NCBI GenBank assembly: GCA_036258055.1
Contig: DATAEK010000282.1
Span: 99,027-163,026 of the forward strand
Reading direction: 5' to 3'
Length of the DNA stretch: 64,000 nt
From: DATAEK01 sp036258055
GTDB taxonomy: Bacteria > Acidobacteriota > Vicinamibacteria > Vicinamibacterales > 2-12-FULL-66-21
Under the pieces are notes generated by a model. It did no database searches, was not told where the DNA came from, and was given only the letters and a program-made list of their open reading frames with translations. This document shows positions 1 through 8,211 of the stretch, one piece after another; within the stretch, counting starts at the first letter, position 1; each line of letters opens with the position of its first letter. The position numbers and the translations under genes are program-made.

Positions 1-256
1 TGCGGAGCGCCCCGCCGTAGCCGCGGTTCCGCTCGTGGTGGACGACCCGGACCTCCGGGTAGGTGCGTGCGAGCTCGTCTGCGATCTGCGCGGTCGCGTC
101 CGCGCTCCCATCGTTGACGATGATGACCTCGAAGTTGGAAGTGAGCTCACGCGCGGTGTGGAGCGCGGAGATCACGAGGCTCGCGATTGTCCCGCTGTCG
201 TTGTAGGCGGGGAAGAACACACTGAGCCCCAGCTTCGGTCCCTCAGGCTTCGCCAT
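1..256 (-). CDS. Glycosyltransferase family 2, N-terminal part (cut by window edge)
   Basis: The first 85 residues of a GT-A fold family 2 glycosyltransferase are visible; the frame runs off the left edge. The N-terminal strand reads SVFFPAYNDSGTI, followed by the nucleotide-binding segment VIIVNDGSADAT, both typical of GT2 enzymes that transfer sugar from a nucleotide donor to a lipid or glycan acceptor. ATG at 256 is the chosen start because the conserved strand begins about ten residues later. It lies 17 nt downstream of the preceding GT4 gene on the same strand, so it is the last visible member of the glycosyltransferase operon. Substrate cannot be told from this fragment. Confidence 0.85.
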   Translation of the reverse strand, partial: MAKPEGPKLGLSVFFPAYNDSGTIASLVISALHTARELTSNFEVIIVNDGSADATAQIADELARTYPEVRVVHHERNRGYGGALR

Positions 257-273
257 CGAATGAACCGTAAATC

Positions 274-1512
274 TTAGCGTTCAGCGGATTTGCGCGCAAG
301 CGCGTGCCGGTACGCCGACTCGAAGCTGACGGCCGCCGCCGCCCAGCCGTAGCGCTCGGCCACAAGGCGGCGCCCGGCGTCGCCGAGACGTGTCCGGGCG
401 GTGGGATCCGATGACAGCGTCGCGATCGCGCCGGCAAGCGCCGAGGAGTCGCGCTCGGGGACGATCATGCCGGTCCGGCCATGTTCGACTACGGCGCCGA
501 TACCGCCGGCAGCGGTCGTCACGAGCGGCGCTCCAGCGGCGAGCGCTTCGAGCACCACGTTGGGGAGACCGTCGACGTTGCCGCTGTCGTCCCGCACGGA
601 TGGCACGGCCACGATGTCCGCTGCGGCGAAGTGGGCGCCGACCTCGTCCTGACTGAGGTTCCCCAGAAACCGGACGCGCTCCGCCACGCCGATCTTTCGG
701 GCACGCTCTTCGAGCTCGGAACGCAGATCCCCCTCGCCTGCGATGGCAAGAACAATCGGTGGTTGCGGCGTAATCAGTCCGATCGCGTCCACGAGGTATT
801 CGAACCCCTTCTTGCGCACGAGCCTTCCCGCGGCGCACACGAGCAGACCAGCCGGTCCCACTCCGAGTCGAGCCCGCGTCGCTTCGCGAGCGCCCGCCTG
901 GGGCCGGAACCGATCGATATCGACGCCGTAGGGAACGACTTCGATGCTCCCGGGATCAGCGCCGAGCCGGATCGCGCGCCTCGCAAGATCCGCGCTGCAG
1001 GCGGTCACGGCCCCGGCGCGGCGGAAGACATAGCCGGCCGCACGGCGCGCGGGGCTCAGCGTTTCGGCCACGTAGACGTCTGATCCGTGGAGGCTGACCA
1101 CGAGCGGGAGGCTGGGCACGGCGGTCGCGGCCATGAAGCCGCCTGGAATGACCCAGTGGCCGTGCATGATCGTGGCGCGGTGCCGGAGCGCGATGGTCCG
1201 CGCGGCGCGCCAGCCCGCCGCGATCGCGAGTGGCGCTGCTGCGTACGCGGCGCCACGCAGGCTGACATCGGCGCGCATCGCTGAGGCGTACCCGAAGACG
1301 TTGAGCGCAGACAGCGGCGCGTATTTGAAGAAGTGGAAGTGGACGCCGTCTTCGACCGGCGCGCGCCGCACGAGCGGATGCCACGGCGCAACGACATGGA
1401 CCTCATGTCCCCTCGCAGCCACGGACTTCGCGATCGGCTCCATGAACGTGCCGACGCTGTCTCCGGGAAACCGCGGGTACGACGTCGTCACCATGACGAC
1501 GATCTCCGCCAT
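274..1512 (-). CDS. Glycosyltransferase family 4 (GT-B fold)
   Basis: A 412-residue GT-B glycosyltransferase. The N-terminal half has the glycine-rich acceptor region (TTSYPRFPGDSVGTFM, then HGHWVIPGG) and the C-terminal half the donor site ending in the family signature DGLPNVVLEALAAGAPLV, where the two spaced acidic residues bind the nucleotide sugar. Length and layout fit GT4 enzymes that act on lipid-linked or envelope glycans on the cytoplasmic face of the membrane. No signal peptide or membrane helix is evident. The gene starts 1 nt after the stop of the upstream GT2 gene, which implies translational coupling. Sugar donor and acceptor are unknown. Confidence 0.9.
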   Translation of the reverse strand: MAEIVVMVTTSYPRFPGDSVGTFMEPIAKSVAARGHEVHVVAPWHPLVRRAPVEDGVHFHFFKYAPLSALNVFGYASAMRADVSLRGAAYAAAPLAIAAGWRAARTIALRHRATIMHGHWVIPGGFMAATAVPSLPLVVSLHGSDVYVAETLSPARRAAGYVFRRAGAVTACSADLARRAIRLGADPGSIEVVPYGVDIDRFRPQAGAREATRARLGVGPAGLLVCAAGRLVRKKGFEYLVDAIGLITPQPPIVLAIAGEGDLRSELEERARKIGVAERVRFLGNLSQDEVGAHFAAADIVAVPSVRDDSGNVDGLPNVVLEALAAGAPLVTTAAGGIGAVVEHGRTGMIVPERDSSALAGAIATLSSDPTARTRLGDAGRRLVAERYGWAAAAVSFESAYRHALARKSAER

Positions 1513-1513
1513 G

Positions 1514-2233
1514 TCAGGACGATCGGCTGAAGACGAGCCGCCAGGGAACGATCAGCGATTCGGCGAGCACGGCGCTCGAGACTTTCGAGTGTCCGAGCCG
1601 CCGCTCGACGAAGATGATCGGGGTCTCGCCGATCCGGCAGCCGCGCCGGCTGGCTTCGAAGAGCATCTCGACGAGGAACGCGTAGCCGTCGGACACCATT
1701 CGCTCGAGCGGCAGCAGTGACAGTGCACTACGGCGCCAGCACCGGAACCCGCTCGTGCAGTCACGCGGCGTGAGGCGCGTGACCGCGCGAATGTATTTGT
1801 TGGCGAACGCGCTCAGAAAGATTCGATGCAACGGCCAGTTGACCACGCTCACGCCATTCAAGTACCGCGAGCCGATGACCACGTCGAATCTGGCCGCGGT
1901 CTCGACGAGGTCGGGCAGGTAGTCGGGGCTGTGCGAGAGGTCCGCGTCCATCTGGCAGATGAGATCTGCATCGGTCGAGGCGAGCGCGTGCCGCAGGCCA
2001 TCGACATACGATCGTCCCAGACCGCGCGGCCCGGTGCGGTGCATGACTTCGAGCCGTCCAGGAAACTCGGCCGCCAGAGCATCGGCAATCGCACCGGTCC
2101 CGTCCGGCGAGCCGTCGTCGACCACCAGCATGCGGTAGCCCTCGCGGCACAGCACGGCACGCACCAGCACCGGGAGGTTGTCCCGCTCGTTGTAGGTCGG
2201 GGTCACGACGAGGACGTTCGGGTGTGCGGTCAC
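1514..2233 (-). CDS. Polyprenol-phosphate mannosyltransferase-like GT2
   Basis: A 239-residue GT2 protein of the dolichol/polyprenol-phosphate mannose synthase type. Motifs in order are TPTYNERDNLPVLV, VVDDGSPDGTG, the DXD-type metal site MDADLSHSPDYLPDLV, GSRYLNG and a C-terminal region with FVERRLGHSKVS. There is no C-terminal membrane domain, as in the soluble DPM1 class. I start it at GTG 2233 because translation then begins directly before the conserved first strand and the GTGA overlaps the stop of the upstream gene; the longer open frame upstream is a shadow of that gene. It probably makes a polyprenyl-phosphate sugar that the adjacent GT-C membrane transferase could use, which is inference from the neighbourhood. 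Confidence 0.88.
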   Translation of the reverse strand: MTAHPNVLVVTPTYNERDNLPVLVRAVLCREGYRMLVVDDGSPDGTGAIADALAAEFPGRLEVMHRTGPRGLGRSYVDGLRHALASTDADLICQMDADLSHSPDYLPDLVETAARFDVVIGSRYLNGVSVVNWPLHRIFLSAFANKYIRAVTRLTPRDCTSGFRCWRRSALSLLPLERMVSDGYAFLVEMLFEASRRGCRIGETPIIFVERRLGHSKVSSAVLAESLIVPWRLVFSRSS

Positions 2234-3462
2234 AGATGGTGTCGGTTGCCCAGCGCGGCAGCGCAGATGATGAGCGTCGGATCGATCACGGGAATCCTGA
2301 ACCGTTCCTGCGGAAAGAACACGAGGCAGATCAGCATTGCGGACGCCGCGAGCAGGAAGATCGCCGTCGGTCGCCGCGGGCTGCGCCAGAGACGCCGCGC
2401 GCCGGCCACCGCAAAAGGCAGCAGCAGCAGGTACGACGCAACCGACGCGATTCGGTATCGTGCCGAGTGTAACGCATACGACGGCCCGATCGGGACGAGC
2501 GTGAAAAAAGCCTTGCGCGCCACGAGTACGGCCCAACGGCCGGGTTGCTCCCGGATGAACGCGAGCGCATCGCGGTAGTACAGCGGTTCGAGCTCGTCGC
2601 CGCTCAGGTTCGGATGGGCTCGGCGGAACTCGATCTCGGCGCGCTTGAGGTCCGGGTTGGCCGCGAGATCACCTTCACCGGTCGCAAGCGGATGATTCCC
2701 CGTCCAGAATGTGACACCACCTTCCGACGCGACCAGGATGAATCGATCGTGTACCCGCAGGTTGCGCGCGGTCCATGGAGCGACGGTTGCGATCGCGGCC
2801 GCGACGAACGCCACGGCGAGAACGACCCGGCGCGTCGCGACCAGCCAGAGGACGGCCAGGGGAAGAAAGACGAGCGCGACCGGGCGAATGAGGATGGCTG
2901 CACCGACGAGCGCACCCGCGGCCAGTCCCAGTGTGTTGTGACCGCGACCGTCAGTTCCGGTGGAATCGACCGCCTTCTGCAGCAGCAAAGCTCCGGAGAT
3001 GACGACGGCTGAATAGACGGTCTCGCTGAGTACGTACACCGTCATCCACACGAGCGGTGGATAGATCGCAGCGATCATCGCGGCAAGGGCACCAGCTGCG
3101 GGGCCAGCACTCCTGAATGCAATGATTCCGATCAACCATACCGTGAAGGCGCCCACAAGCGCCTGCGCAACCTTGACGCGAGCGGGCGTGCTCGACGCGT
3201 CGATGCTGCCGGCGCCAATAGCTGCGAGCAGGAGGGGATAGCCGGGCGCGCGGCCAAACTGCGGCGACGTTCCGGCGGCCGGCCGCTGATATGTGAATCC
3301 GTGTCCCTCCTGAAGACTCGCCGCGAGCTCCAAATACTCGCGCTCGTCGTGCGTGAGCGGCTTTCCCGTCCAGTAGACGAACCCAAAAACGAGGCGGGCG
3401 ACGAGACCGGCTGCCGCTGCCGCCAGGATCAGCCGCCGCCCCTGACGATCATCGAGGCCCAT
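2230..3462 (-). CDS. GT-C membrane glycosyltransferase (ArnT/PMT-like)
   Basis: A 410-residue polytopic membrane protein with about ten hydrophobic helices. After the first helix comes an external loop with an acidic cluster (PLTHDEREYLELA), the position of the catalytic acidic residue in GT39/GT83-type transferases such as ArnT and protein mannosyltransferases. These enzymes take sugar from a polyprenyl-phosphate donor on the periplasmic side. The gene lies between two polyprenol-phosphate-type GT2 genes, overlapping the downstream one by 4 nt and sitting 6 nt from the upstream one, which fits a donor-synthase plus transferase unit. Acceptor unknown. Confidence 0.85.
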   Translation of the reverse strand: MGLDDRQGRRLILAAAAAGLVARLVFGFVYWTGKPLTHDEREYLELAASLQEGHGFTYQRPAAGTSPQFGRAPGYPLLLAAIGAGSIDASSTPARVKVAQALVGAFTVWLIGIIAFRSAGPAAGALAAMIAAIYPPLVWMTVYVLSETVYSAVVISGALLLQKAVDSTGTDGRGHNTLGLAAGALVGAAILIRPVALVFLPLAVLWLVATRRVVLAVAFVAAAIATVAPWTARNLRVHDRFILVASEGGVTFWTGNHPLATGEGDLAANPDLKRAEIEFRRAHPNLSGDELEPLYYRDALAFIREQPGRWAVLVARKAFFTLVPIGPSYALHSARYRIASVASYLLLLPFAVAGARRLWRSPRRPTAIFLLAASAMLICLVFFPQERFRIPVIDPTLIICAAALGNRHHL

Positions 3463-3468
3463 CGACGC

Positions 3469-4329
3469 TCAGCGTCGTCCTTCGAACCGCAGCGCGGAGA
3501 TCTGCTCGGAAACGAGCCCCACCAGGAACACGATCACCGCCAGCATGATCAGGAGAACGGAGGAGTTGGTGACGTGCATCTCCCAGTAGATCGTGTACAG
3601 CGCGTAGCCGACACCGAGCGCGAAGCAGAGGAGGCTGATTGGCAGGAAGACTCGCAGTGGGCTGAACAGGGTCACGATCTTGAGGATGATGAGCAGGAAC
3701 CGGCTGCCGTCGTGCGCCAGCCGGATTTTCGACGTGCCAACACGCGGCCGTGCCTCGACCGGCTCGAACCCGACGTTGTAGCCCGCCTTGATGAACGCAA
3801 GCGTTGTCGTCGTCGGCGTCGAGAAGCCGTTTGGCAGGAGGTGGAGGAACTCGCGCAACTGTTCGCGCCGCGCCGCACGAAACCCTGACGTCAAGTCGGG
3901 AATCGATCGCCCCGTCAGGTAGCTGGCGAGGCGGTTGAGCGCGCTGTTGCCGAATCGCCTGGCCTGTGTCGCCTGGGTCGAGGTGGACCTCGATCCGATC
4001 ACGAGGTCGTACTCGCCGAGCCTCGACACCATGCGTCGAGCATCTTCAGGTCGATGCTGACCGTCGCCGTCCATGATCAGCACAAACTCGCCGGTCGCGC
4101 TGCGGATGCCGCTCTTCACTGCCGCACCGTTGCCTTTGTTGTACGGATGGCGGATCACGCACGCGCCCGCGGCTTTGGCACGAACGGCCGTGTCGTCCCG
4201 CGATCCATCGTCGACGACGATGATCTCGTGCCACGACGCCACAGTTTTCAATGCGGAAACAACGTCGGCGACAGCCGGGCCTTCGTTGAACGCCGGGATG
4301 ACGATGGAGACGTCTGACGGATCGGCCAC
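3469..4329 (-). CDS. GT2 with two C-terminal membrane helices
   Basis: A 286-residue family 2 glycosyltransferase. The catalytic domain shows VIPAFNEGPAVADVV, VVDDGSRDDTA, the metal site MDGDGQHRPED and GSRSTSTQ, followed by PDLTSGFRAARR. Two hydrophobic segments at about 220-240 and 250-272 anchor the C terminus, a layout shared with polyprenyl-phosphate glucose/GlcNAc synthases. It is 2 nt downstream of the next GT2 gene in the operon and the two are related in layout, so they may have arisen by duplication. It could supply a polyprenyl-linked sugar for the envelope; the sugar is not predictable from sequence alone. Confidence 0.87.
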   Translation of the reverse strand: MADPSDVSIVIPAFNEGPAVADVVSALKTVASWHEIIVVDDGSRDDTAVRAKAAGACVIRHPYNKGNGAAVKSGIRSATGEFVLIMDGDGQHRPEDARRMVSRLGEYDLVIGSRSTSTQATQARRFGNSALNRLASYLTGRSIPDLTSGFRAARREQLREFLHLLPNGFSTPTTTTLAFIKAGYNVGFEPVEARPRVGTSKIRLAHDGSRFLLIILKIVTLFSPLRVFLPISLLCFALGVGYALYTIYWEMHVTNSSVLLIMLAVIVFLVGLVSEQISALRFEGRR

Positions 4330-4331
4330 GC

Positions 4332-5378
4332 CTAGCGTTCCCAGCGCCGGTCGGCACCGGAGTGCGTCAGGGCGCCAGATCGTTCAGACGGGTCAGGATG
4401 GCTGTCGCCGTGAGGGTGCGGCAATTCGAGCGACCGTACGCGATAGACCAGATCTTCGAGCAGCTTGCGGTTCGCGGAGATGACGTCGGCAAGAAGCCCA
4501 ATGAGGACGACCTGGAAGCCGACGATCATCAGGACGGCTGAGAGGATCAGGGACTGCAGATGTCCTGTGCCCTTGTCGACGAAGAAGTAGAAATACAAAA
4601 ACCGCAACCCGCCAGCAACGCCACCCCCGAAGACGAGCAGGCCGATGTAGGTGAAGACCTTCAGCGGCTCGTACATCGCGTAGATGCGCACGATCGTCGC
4701 GGCCGAGCGCTTGATGTACGAGAAGATGCTGTCGAACAGCCGCGAATCTCGCGTGCGCGGGTTCGTCGAGACGGGCACGTGTGCGATCGCCATCCGCTTC
4801 TTGCCGGCCTGGATGATCGATTCGAGCGTGTACGAGAACTCGGAGACGATCGTCATCCGCAGTGCGGCTTCCCGCGTGTAGGCGCGAAACCCGCTCGTGG
4901 TATCGGGCACGGTCGTGTTGGAGACCTGTCGCACGACCCAGCTCCCGAGACGCTGCAGCTGACGCTTGCGCCAGGACATGTGCTCGACCTCGGCGATATT
5001 TCGATCGCCGATGACGATATCCGCCTGGCCGTTCAACAGCGGTTCGAGCAGCTTCGCGATCTCGTGCCCGGCGTACTGATTGTCGGCATCCGTGTTGACG
5101 ATGAAGTCGGCGCCTTGTTTCAGCGAGGCATCGATGCCGGCGACGAATGCTGCGGCCAGACCTTTGTTCCGCCGGAGCCGCACGACATGATCGGCGCCGC
5201 AGGCTCGCGCGACCTCGCTCGTGCCATCGCGGGATCCATCGTCCACGACCAGGATTTCGACGACGTCAATCCCCGGGACTGATCGCGGAAGGTCAGCCAG
5301 TGTGGCCGGCAGCGTCGTCGCCTCGTTGAGGCACGGAATCTGGATGATCAGCTTTTTCAAGGAGTTGCCACCGCGCAA
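4332..5378 (-). CDS. GT2 with C-terminal membrane helices
   Basis: A 348-residue family 2 glycosyltransferase. It has IPCLNEATTLPATL, VVDDGSRDGTS, a metal site in VNTDADNQYAGHE and the motif SGFRAYTREAA, then two hydrophobic stretches around residues 240-260 and 275-300 and a short hydrophilic tail. The start is uncertain: the frame opens with TTG at 5378, and a second TTG lies six codons inside, just before the conserved KKLIIQIPCLNE. The upstream gap of 37 nt carries four copies of a GGCAATTNN word. Product is probably membrane-associated and acts on a polyprenyl-phosphate acceptor, by family. Confidence 0.87.
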   Translation of the reverse strand: MRGGNSLKKLIIQIPCLNEATTLPATLADLPRSVPGIDVVEILVVDDGSRDGTSEVARACGADHVVRLRRNKGLAAAFVAGIDASLKQGADFIVNTDADNQYAGHEIAKLLEPLLNGQADIVIGDRNIAEVEHMSWRKRQLQRLGSWVVRQVSNTTVPDTTSGFRAYTREAALRMTIVSEFSYTLESIIQAGKKRMAIAHVPVSTNPRTRDSRLFDSIFSYIKRSAATIVRIYAMYEPLKVFTYIGLLVFGGGVAGGLRFLYFYFFVDKGTGHLQSLILSAVLMIVGFQVVLIGLLADVISANRKLLEDLVYRVRSLELPHPHGDSHPDPSERSGALTHSGADRRWER

Positions 5379-5381
5379 TTA

Positions 5382-5406
5382 TGGCAATTCCGGCAATTTT
5401 GGCAAT
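5382..5406. repeat. Short GGCAATTNN direct repeats
   Basis: Four near copies of a nine-base word (gcaattat, ggcaattcc, ggcaatttt, ggcaattg) fill most of the 37-nt gap between two glycosyltransferase genes. The word is A/T-rich against a G/C-rich background. It is one of several locus-specific word arrays in this window. Confidence 0.7.
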
Positions 5407-5415
5407 TGTCGCGAT

Positions 5416-6456
5416 TCATCCGACGAGCTTTTCGATGACCCCGTCCCACGTGATCGCGCGTGCGACCTCGTGCCCGGCGGCGCCGAAGGCAGCGGCACGG
5501 CCGCGATCGGCCGACAGAAAGCTCATCGCCCGCGCCAGTGCGTCCGGCTCGGGATCGCAGACGAGGCCGTTGACGCCGTCGGTGACGAACTCGTTGGGCC
5601 CCCCAGAATCGCGGCAGGTGATCACCGGCTTCCGAGCGAGAAAGGCCTCGAGCGTCACGTAGCCAAAGTCCTCGTCGTACGGCGGGTAGGCCACGCCGAG
5701 GGCCCCGGCATACAACTCGATCAGCGCGTCGTCATCGGTGGCGCCGAGAAACGTGACACGGTGAGCCACACCTGCAACTTCGGCTTCACGCTCGACGTTC
5801 GACCGCTGGCTACCCTCGCCGGCAATGACCAGCCGCAGCGCAGGATCGGCGAGGGCGAGCGCGCGTACGACGAGATCCACGCGCTTCACGGATTCGAGTC
5901 GTCCAACCGACAGGATGTAATCACCGTGCGGGCCCGCCTTGAGCCGGCTGGCGAGCCGTGGCGGATGATAGAGCGCTTCGGCTGAGAGCCCGTTGAACTT
6001 CGCCAAGCGTCCTGCCGTGTTGCGAGCATTCGTGTAGATCGCGCGGCACTCCTGCAACATCTCGGTATCGAGGCGGATCAGCCGGTCGCGGAGGCCCACA
6101 TCCGATTCGATGTGACTGAAGTCGCTGTACGGAGTGCCACAGAGCTCGTACGCGGCACGGTACTGATGAATGAGCCACGCGACCTTACGAGGGTGGCGCG
6201 CGAAGTAGGTGGGAAACTTCGACGCAATCACCAGGTCGACGCAACGGCCGTTGCTCTCGCTCAGGTCGAGCAGTCGCCAGGCGGCGGCGTGCGGCAGGAT
6301 CTCTTCTTTCGGATACCACTTGAATGGAACGCTCACGAGCTCGGCGTCGTAGCCCCGCGCGCGAAGCTCACGCACGAGCTCCCGGACGTGGATCTCCGCG
6401 CCGCCGTGCACGAAGGGCACCTGCGCTTCGCAGACCAGGATCGTCTGGATCGGCAT
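5416..6456 (-). CDS. Glycosyltransferase family 4
   Basis: A 346-residue GT-B fold transferase. The N terminus has VPFVHGGAEIHVRELVREL, the glycine-rich acceptor loop of GT4 enzymes; the C-terminal domain has SVGRLESVKRVDLVVRAL, the nucleotide-binding strand VIAGEGSQ and the signature region DEDFGYVTLEAFLARKPVI. ATG 6456 is chosen since it begins just before the conserved VCEAQVPF strand; the longer frame upstream overlaps ychF and is its shadow. It is the first glycosyltransferase after ychF, 13 nt from it, and so the first sugar transferase of the operon. Confidence 0.9.
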   Translation of the reverse strand: MPIQTILVCEAQVPFVHGGAEIHVRELVRELRARGYDAELVSVPFKWYPKEEILPHAAAWRLLDLSESNGRCVDLVIASKFPTYFARHPRKVAWLIHQYRAAYELCGTPYSDFSHIESDVGLRDRLIRLDTEMLQECRAIYTNARNTAGRLAKFNGLSAEALYHPPRLASRLKAGPHGDYILSVGRLESVKRVDLVVRALALADPALRLVIAGEGSQRSNVEREAEVAGVAHRVTFLGATDDDALIELYAGALGVAYPPYDEDFGYVTLEAFLARKPVITCRDSGGPNEFVTDGVNGLVCDPEPDALARAMSFLSADRGRAAAFGAAGHEVARAITWDGVIEKLVG

Positions 6457-6469
6457 TCGGCGTCGATGG

Positions 6470-7558
6470 TTACGTCGCGTGCCGGAAGTTGATGACGTCG
6501 CCGTCGACCACGACGTAGTCCTTGCCTTCCAGCCGCAGCTCTCCGTGATCGCGGCAGGCGGCCAGCGAGCCGCGGGCGACGAGCTGCTCGTAGTGGACGA
6601 CTTCGGCACGGATGAACCCGCGCGAGATGTCGGTGTGGATTTCACCGGCGGCCATCACCGCGGACGTATTCCGCGGAATGGACCAGGCGCGGCATTCGTC
6701 TTCGCCGACGGTAAAGAACGAGATGTAGCCGAGGAGATCGTAGCTGGCGCGAATCACGCGATCGAGTCCGGACTCGTGCAGTCCCAGGTCCGCCATGAAC
6801 GCAGTGGCATCCGCGTCGTCGAGCTGCGCAATTTCGAGCTCGATCTTCGCGCAGATCGGAACCGCGCGCGTGGCCGCACCAGACATGAACGCTTCGAGGC
6901 CGGCGAGCTTCACCGCCTCATCGGCGCGCGGCAGATCGGCTTCATCGAGATTGAGCACCAGGAGCAGCGGCTTGGCCGAGAGAAACTGAAATCCCCGCAG
7001 CCGCTTCGCGTCGTCGGCCTCCAGTTGGAGGGCACGTAGCGGACGTCCCTCCTCGAGCGCGGCGCGACATCGGACCAGGATCTCCTGTTCCTTGCGGAGG
7101 TCGGGGGTCGGCCCTTTCTTCAGATCGCGCTCCAGACGTTCGAGTCGGCGTTCGACCACCCCGAGATCCGCGAGGACGACCTCGTCCTCCATCGTCCGGA
7201 CGTCGCGCGCCGGATCGATCGACCCTGCCGGATGGGGGACTGATGGATCGCGAAAGATGCGGACCACGTGGAGCAGCGCGTCGGCGTTGCGAAAGGGTGC
7301 GACGTCGAGGAGCGCTTGCGCGCCGGTGCGAGCCCCGGCCGCCCCAGCGATATCCGCGAACTCGACGGTTGCAGGTACCCGCTTGCGCGGATTGAACATC
7401 GCCGTCAGCCGATCGAGACGGGCGTCGGGAACGCGCGACACGCCGACGTTCGCGTCCGTCTTGCCGCCGGCGCGGGGTGCTTCGCGCGCGCTGGTCAGCA
7501 GTTGAAACAGAGCGGTCTTGCCCGATGAGGGAAAACCGATGAGGCCGGCTCGGAGCAT
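6470..7558 (-). CDS. ychF: Ribosome-associated GTPase/ATPase YchF (OLA1 family)
   Basis: A 362-residue member of the Obg-related YchF family, close to the usual 363. The P-loop is GFPSSGKTA, differing from the common G-x-PNVGKS form; the G3 region is DIAGA with no Gly-rich lid change seen. The C-terminal TGS domain ends in YVVVDGDVINFRHA, the expected YchF ending. YchF binds ATP better than GTP in other bacteria and acts on ribosomes in stress responses. I start at ATG 7558, directly before the first conserved strand; an in-frame GTG at 7606 would add 16 residues. It is the first gene of the glycosyltransferase operon and is divergent from mraZ. Confidence 0.93.
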   Translation of the reverse strand: MLRAGLIGFPSSGKTALFQLLTSAREAPRAGGKTDANVGVSRVPDARLDRLTAMFNPRKRVPATVEFADIAGAAGARTGAQALLDVAPFRNADALLHVVRIFRDPSVPHPAGSIDPARDVRTMEDEVVLADLGVVERRLERLERDLKKGPTPDLRKEQEILVRCRAALEEGRPLRALQLEADDAKRLRGFQFLSAKPLLLVLNLDEADLPRADEAVKLAGLEAFMSGAATRAVPICAKIELEIAQLDDADATAFMADLGLHESGLDRVIRASYDLLGYISFFTVGEDECRAWSIPRNTSAVMAAGEIHTDISRGFIRAEVVHYEQLVARGSLAACRDHGELRLEGKDYVVVDGDVINFRHAT

Positions 7559-7565
7559 AGGGAAC

Positions 7566-7585
7566 GGTCCCCCTGGATGGGGACC
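7566..7585 (-). promoter_or_regulatory. Hairpin over the ychF ribosome binding site
   Basis: A perfect 7-bp stem (GGTCCCC / GGGGACC, 6-nt loop) ends 8 nt upstream of the ATG at 7558. On the minus strand the AGGGGGA-like Shine-Dalgarno lies inside it, so folding would hide the ribosome binding site. Function is inferred. Confidence 0.45.
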
Positions 7586-7700
7586 GGGACTGTCGAGAAT
7601 TTTCACATGCTAGCACGCTCCGGCACTCGAGCCTTTCTGATTCGCTTAATATTCGTCAGCGAAAATAAAGCGTAAGTCTAGCCGCATCTTCATTTTGCCG

Positions 7701-7729
7701 TTGACATTAGCGAGGCCGTTCTCTAGTAT
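7701..7729 (+). promoter_or_regulatory. Sigma-70-type promoter of the dcw cluster
   Basis: A perfect -35 TTGACA (7701-7706), a 17-bp spacer and a -10 TAGTAT (7724-7729) lie 40 nt before the mraZ start. Expected transcription start is near 7736, right at the first MraZ box. Confidence 0.8.
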
Positions 7730-7734
7730 CGCCG

Positions 7735-7759
7735 TGGATTTTTGTGGAGCAAAATGGAG
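7735..7759 (+). promoter_or_regulatory. MraZ operator: three TGGAN boxes
   Basis: TGGAT, TGGAG and TGGAG occur at 7735, 7745 and 7755, each separated by exactly five bases, so the repeat is one DNA turn. MraZ of other bacteria binds direct TGGGN repeats with five-base spacers in front of its own operon; here the third G is A in all three. The last box also contains the GGAG that serves as ribosome binding site, 9 nt before the GTG start. Confidence 0.75.
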
Positions 7760-7768
7760 TAAACGGCC

Positions 7769-8209
7769 GTGCTCCGGGGGAACTTCACCGCCAAAATCGA
7801 TGAGAAGGGTCGGCTCAAGATCCCGAACGCTTTCCGCGCTCTCATCCAGGGGACGCATGGAACTGAGCTGTTCGTGACGAGTCTGACGGGGGAGTACGTC
7901 CGCGTGTATCCAATGCCGGTCTGGCTGGCGCTCGAAGAAAAGCTCGCGCGCGTCCCTTCCACGCACCCAGCACGGGTCAAGTTCCTCGACCGCGTCAACT
8001 ATTACGGCCAGCAGGGTGAGATCGACGTGCAGGGCCGCGTCGTGATTCATCCACGGCTGCGTGAGTCGGCGAGCATGGCGGGAGAGGTCGACGTCCTCGG
8101 GCAGTACGACTGGCTCGACATCTGGAATCACGAGCGGTTCGTCGCGAAGCTTCAGCGCGACCAGTATACGGACGACGACGCGCGCGCGCTCGCGGCATTC
8201 GGGATCTGA
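7769..8209 (+). CDS. mraZ: Transcriptional regulator MraZ
   Basis: A 146-residue protein with two tandem AbrB-like half-domains, each with its DXXGR signature: DEKGRLKIP near residue 11 and DVQGRVVIHP near residue 88. MraZ forms a ring-shaped oligomer that binds repeats in front of its own operon and represses it. The GTG start at 7769 is fixed by the GGAG nine bases upstream and by the conserved first residues MLRGNF. First gene of the dcw cluster, 2 nt ahead of rsmH. The three regularly spaced TGGAN boxes upstream support autoregulation. Confidence 0.96.
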   Translation: MLRGNFTAKIDEKGRLKIPNAFRALIQGTHGTELFVTSLTGEYVRVYPMPVWLALEEKLARVPSTHPARVKFLDRVNYYGQQGEIDVQGRVVIHPRLRESASMAGEVDVLGQYDWLDIWNHERFVAKLQRDQYTDDDARALAAFGI

Positions 8210-8211
8210 CC

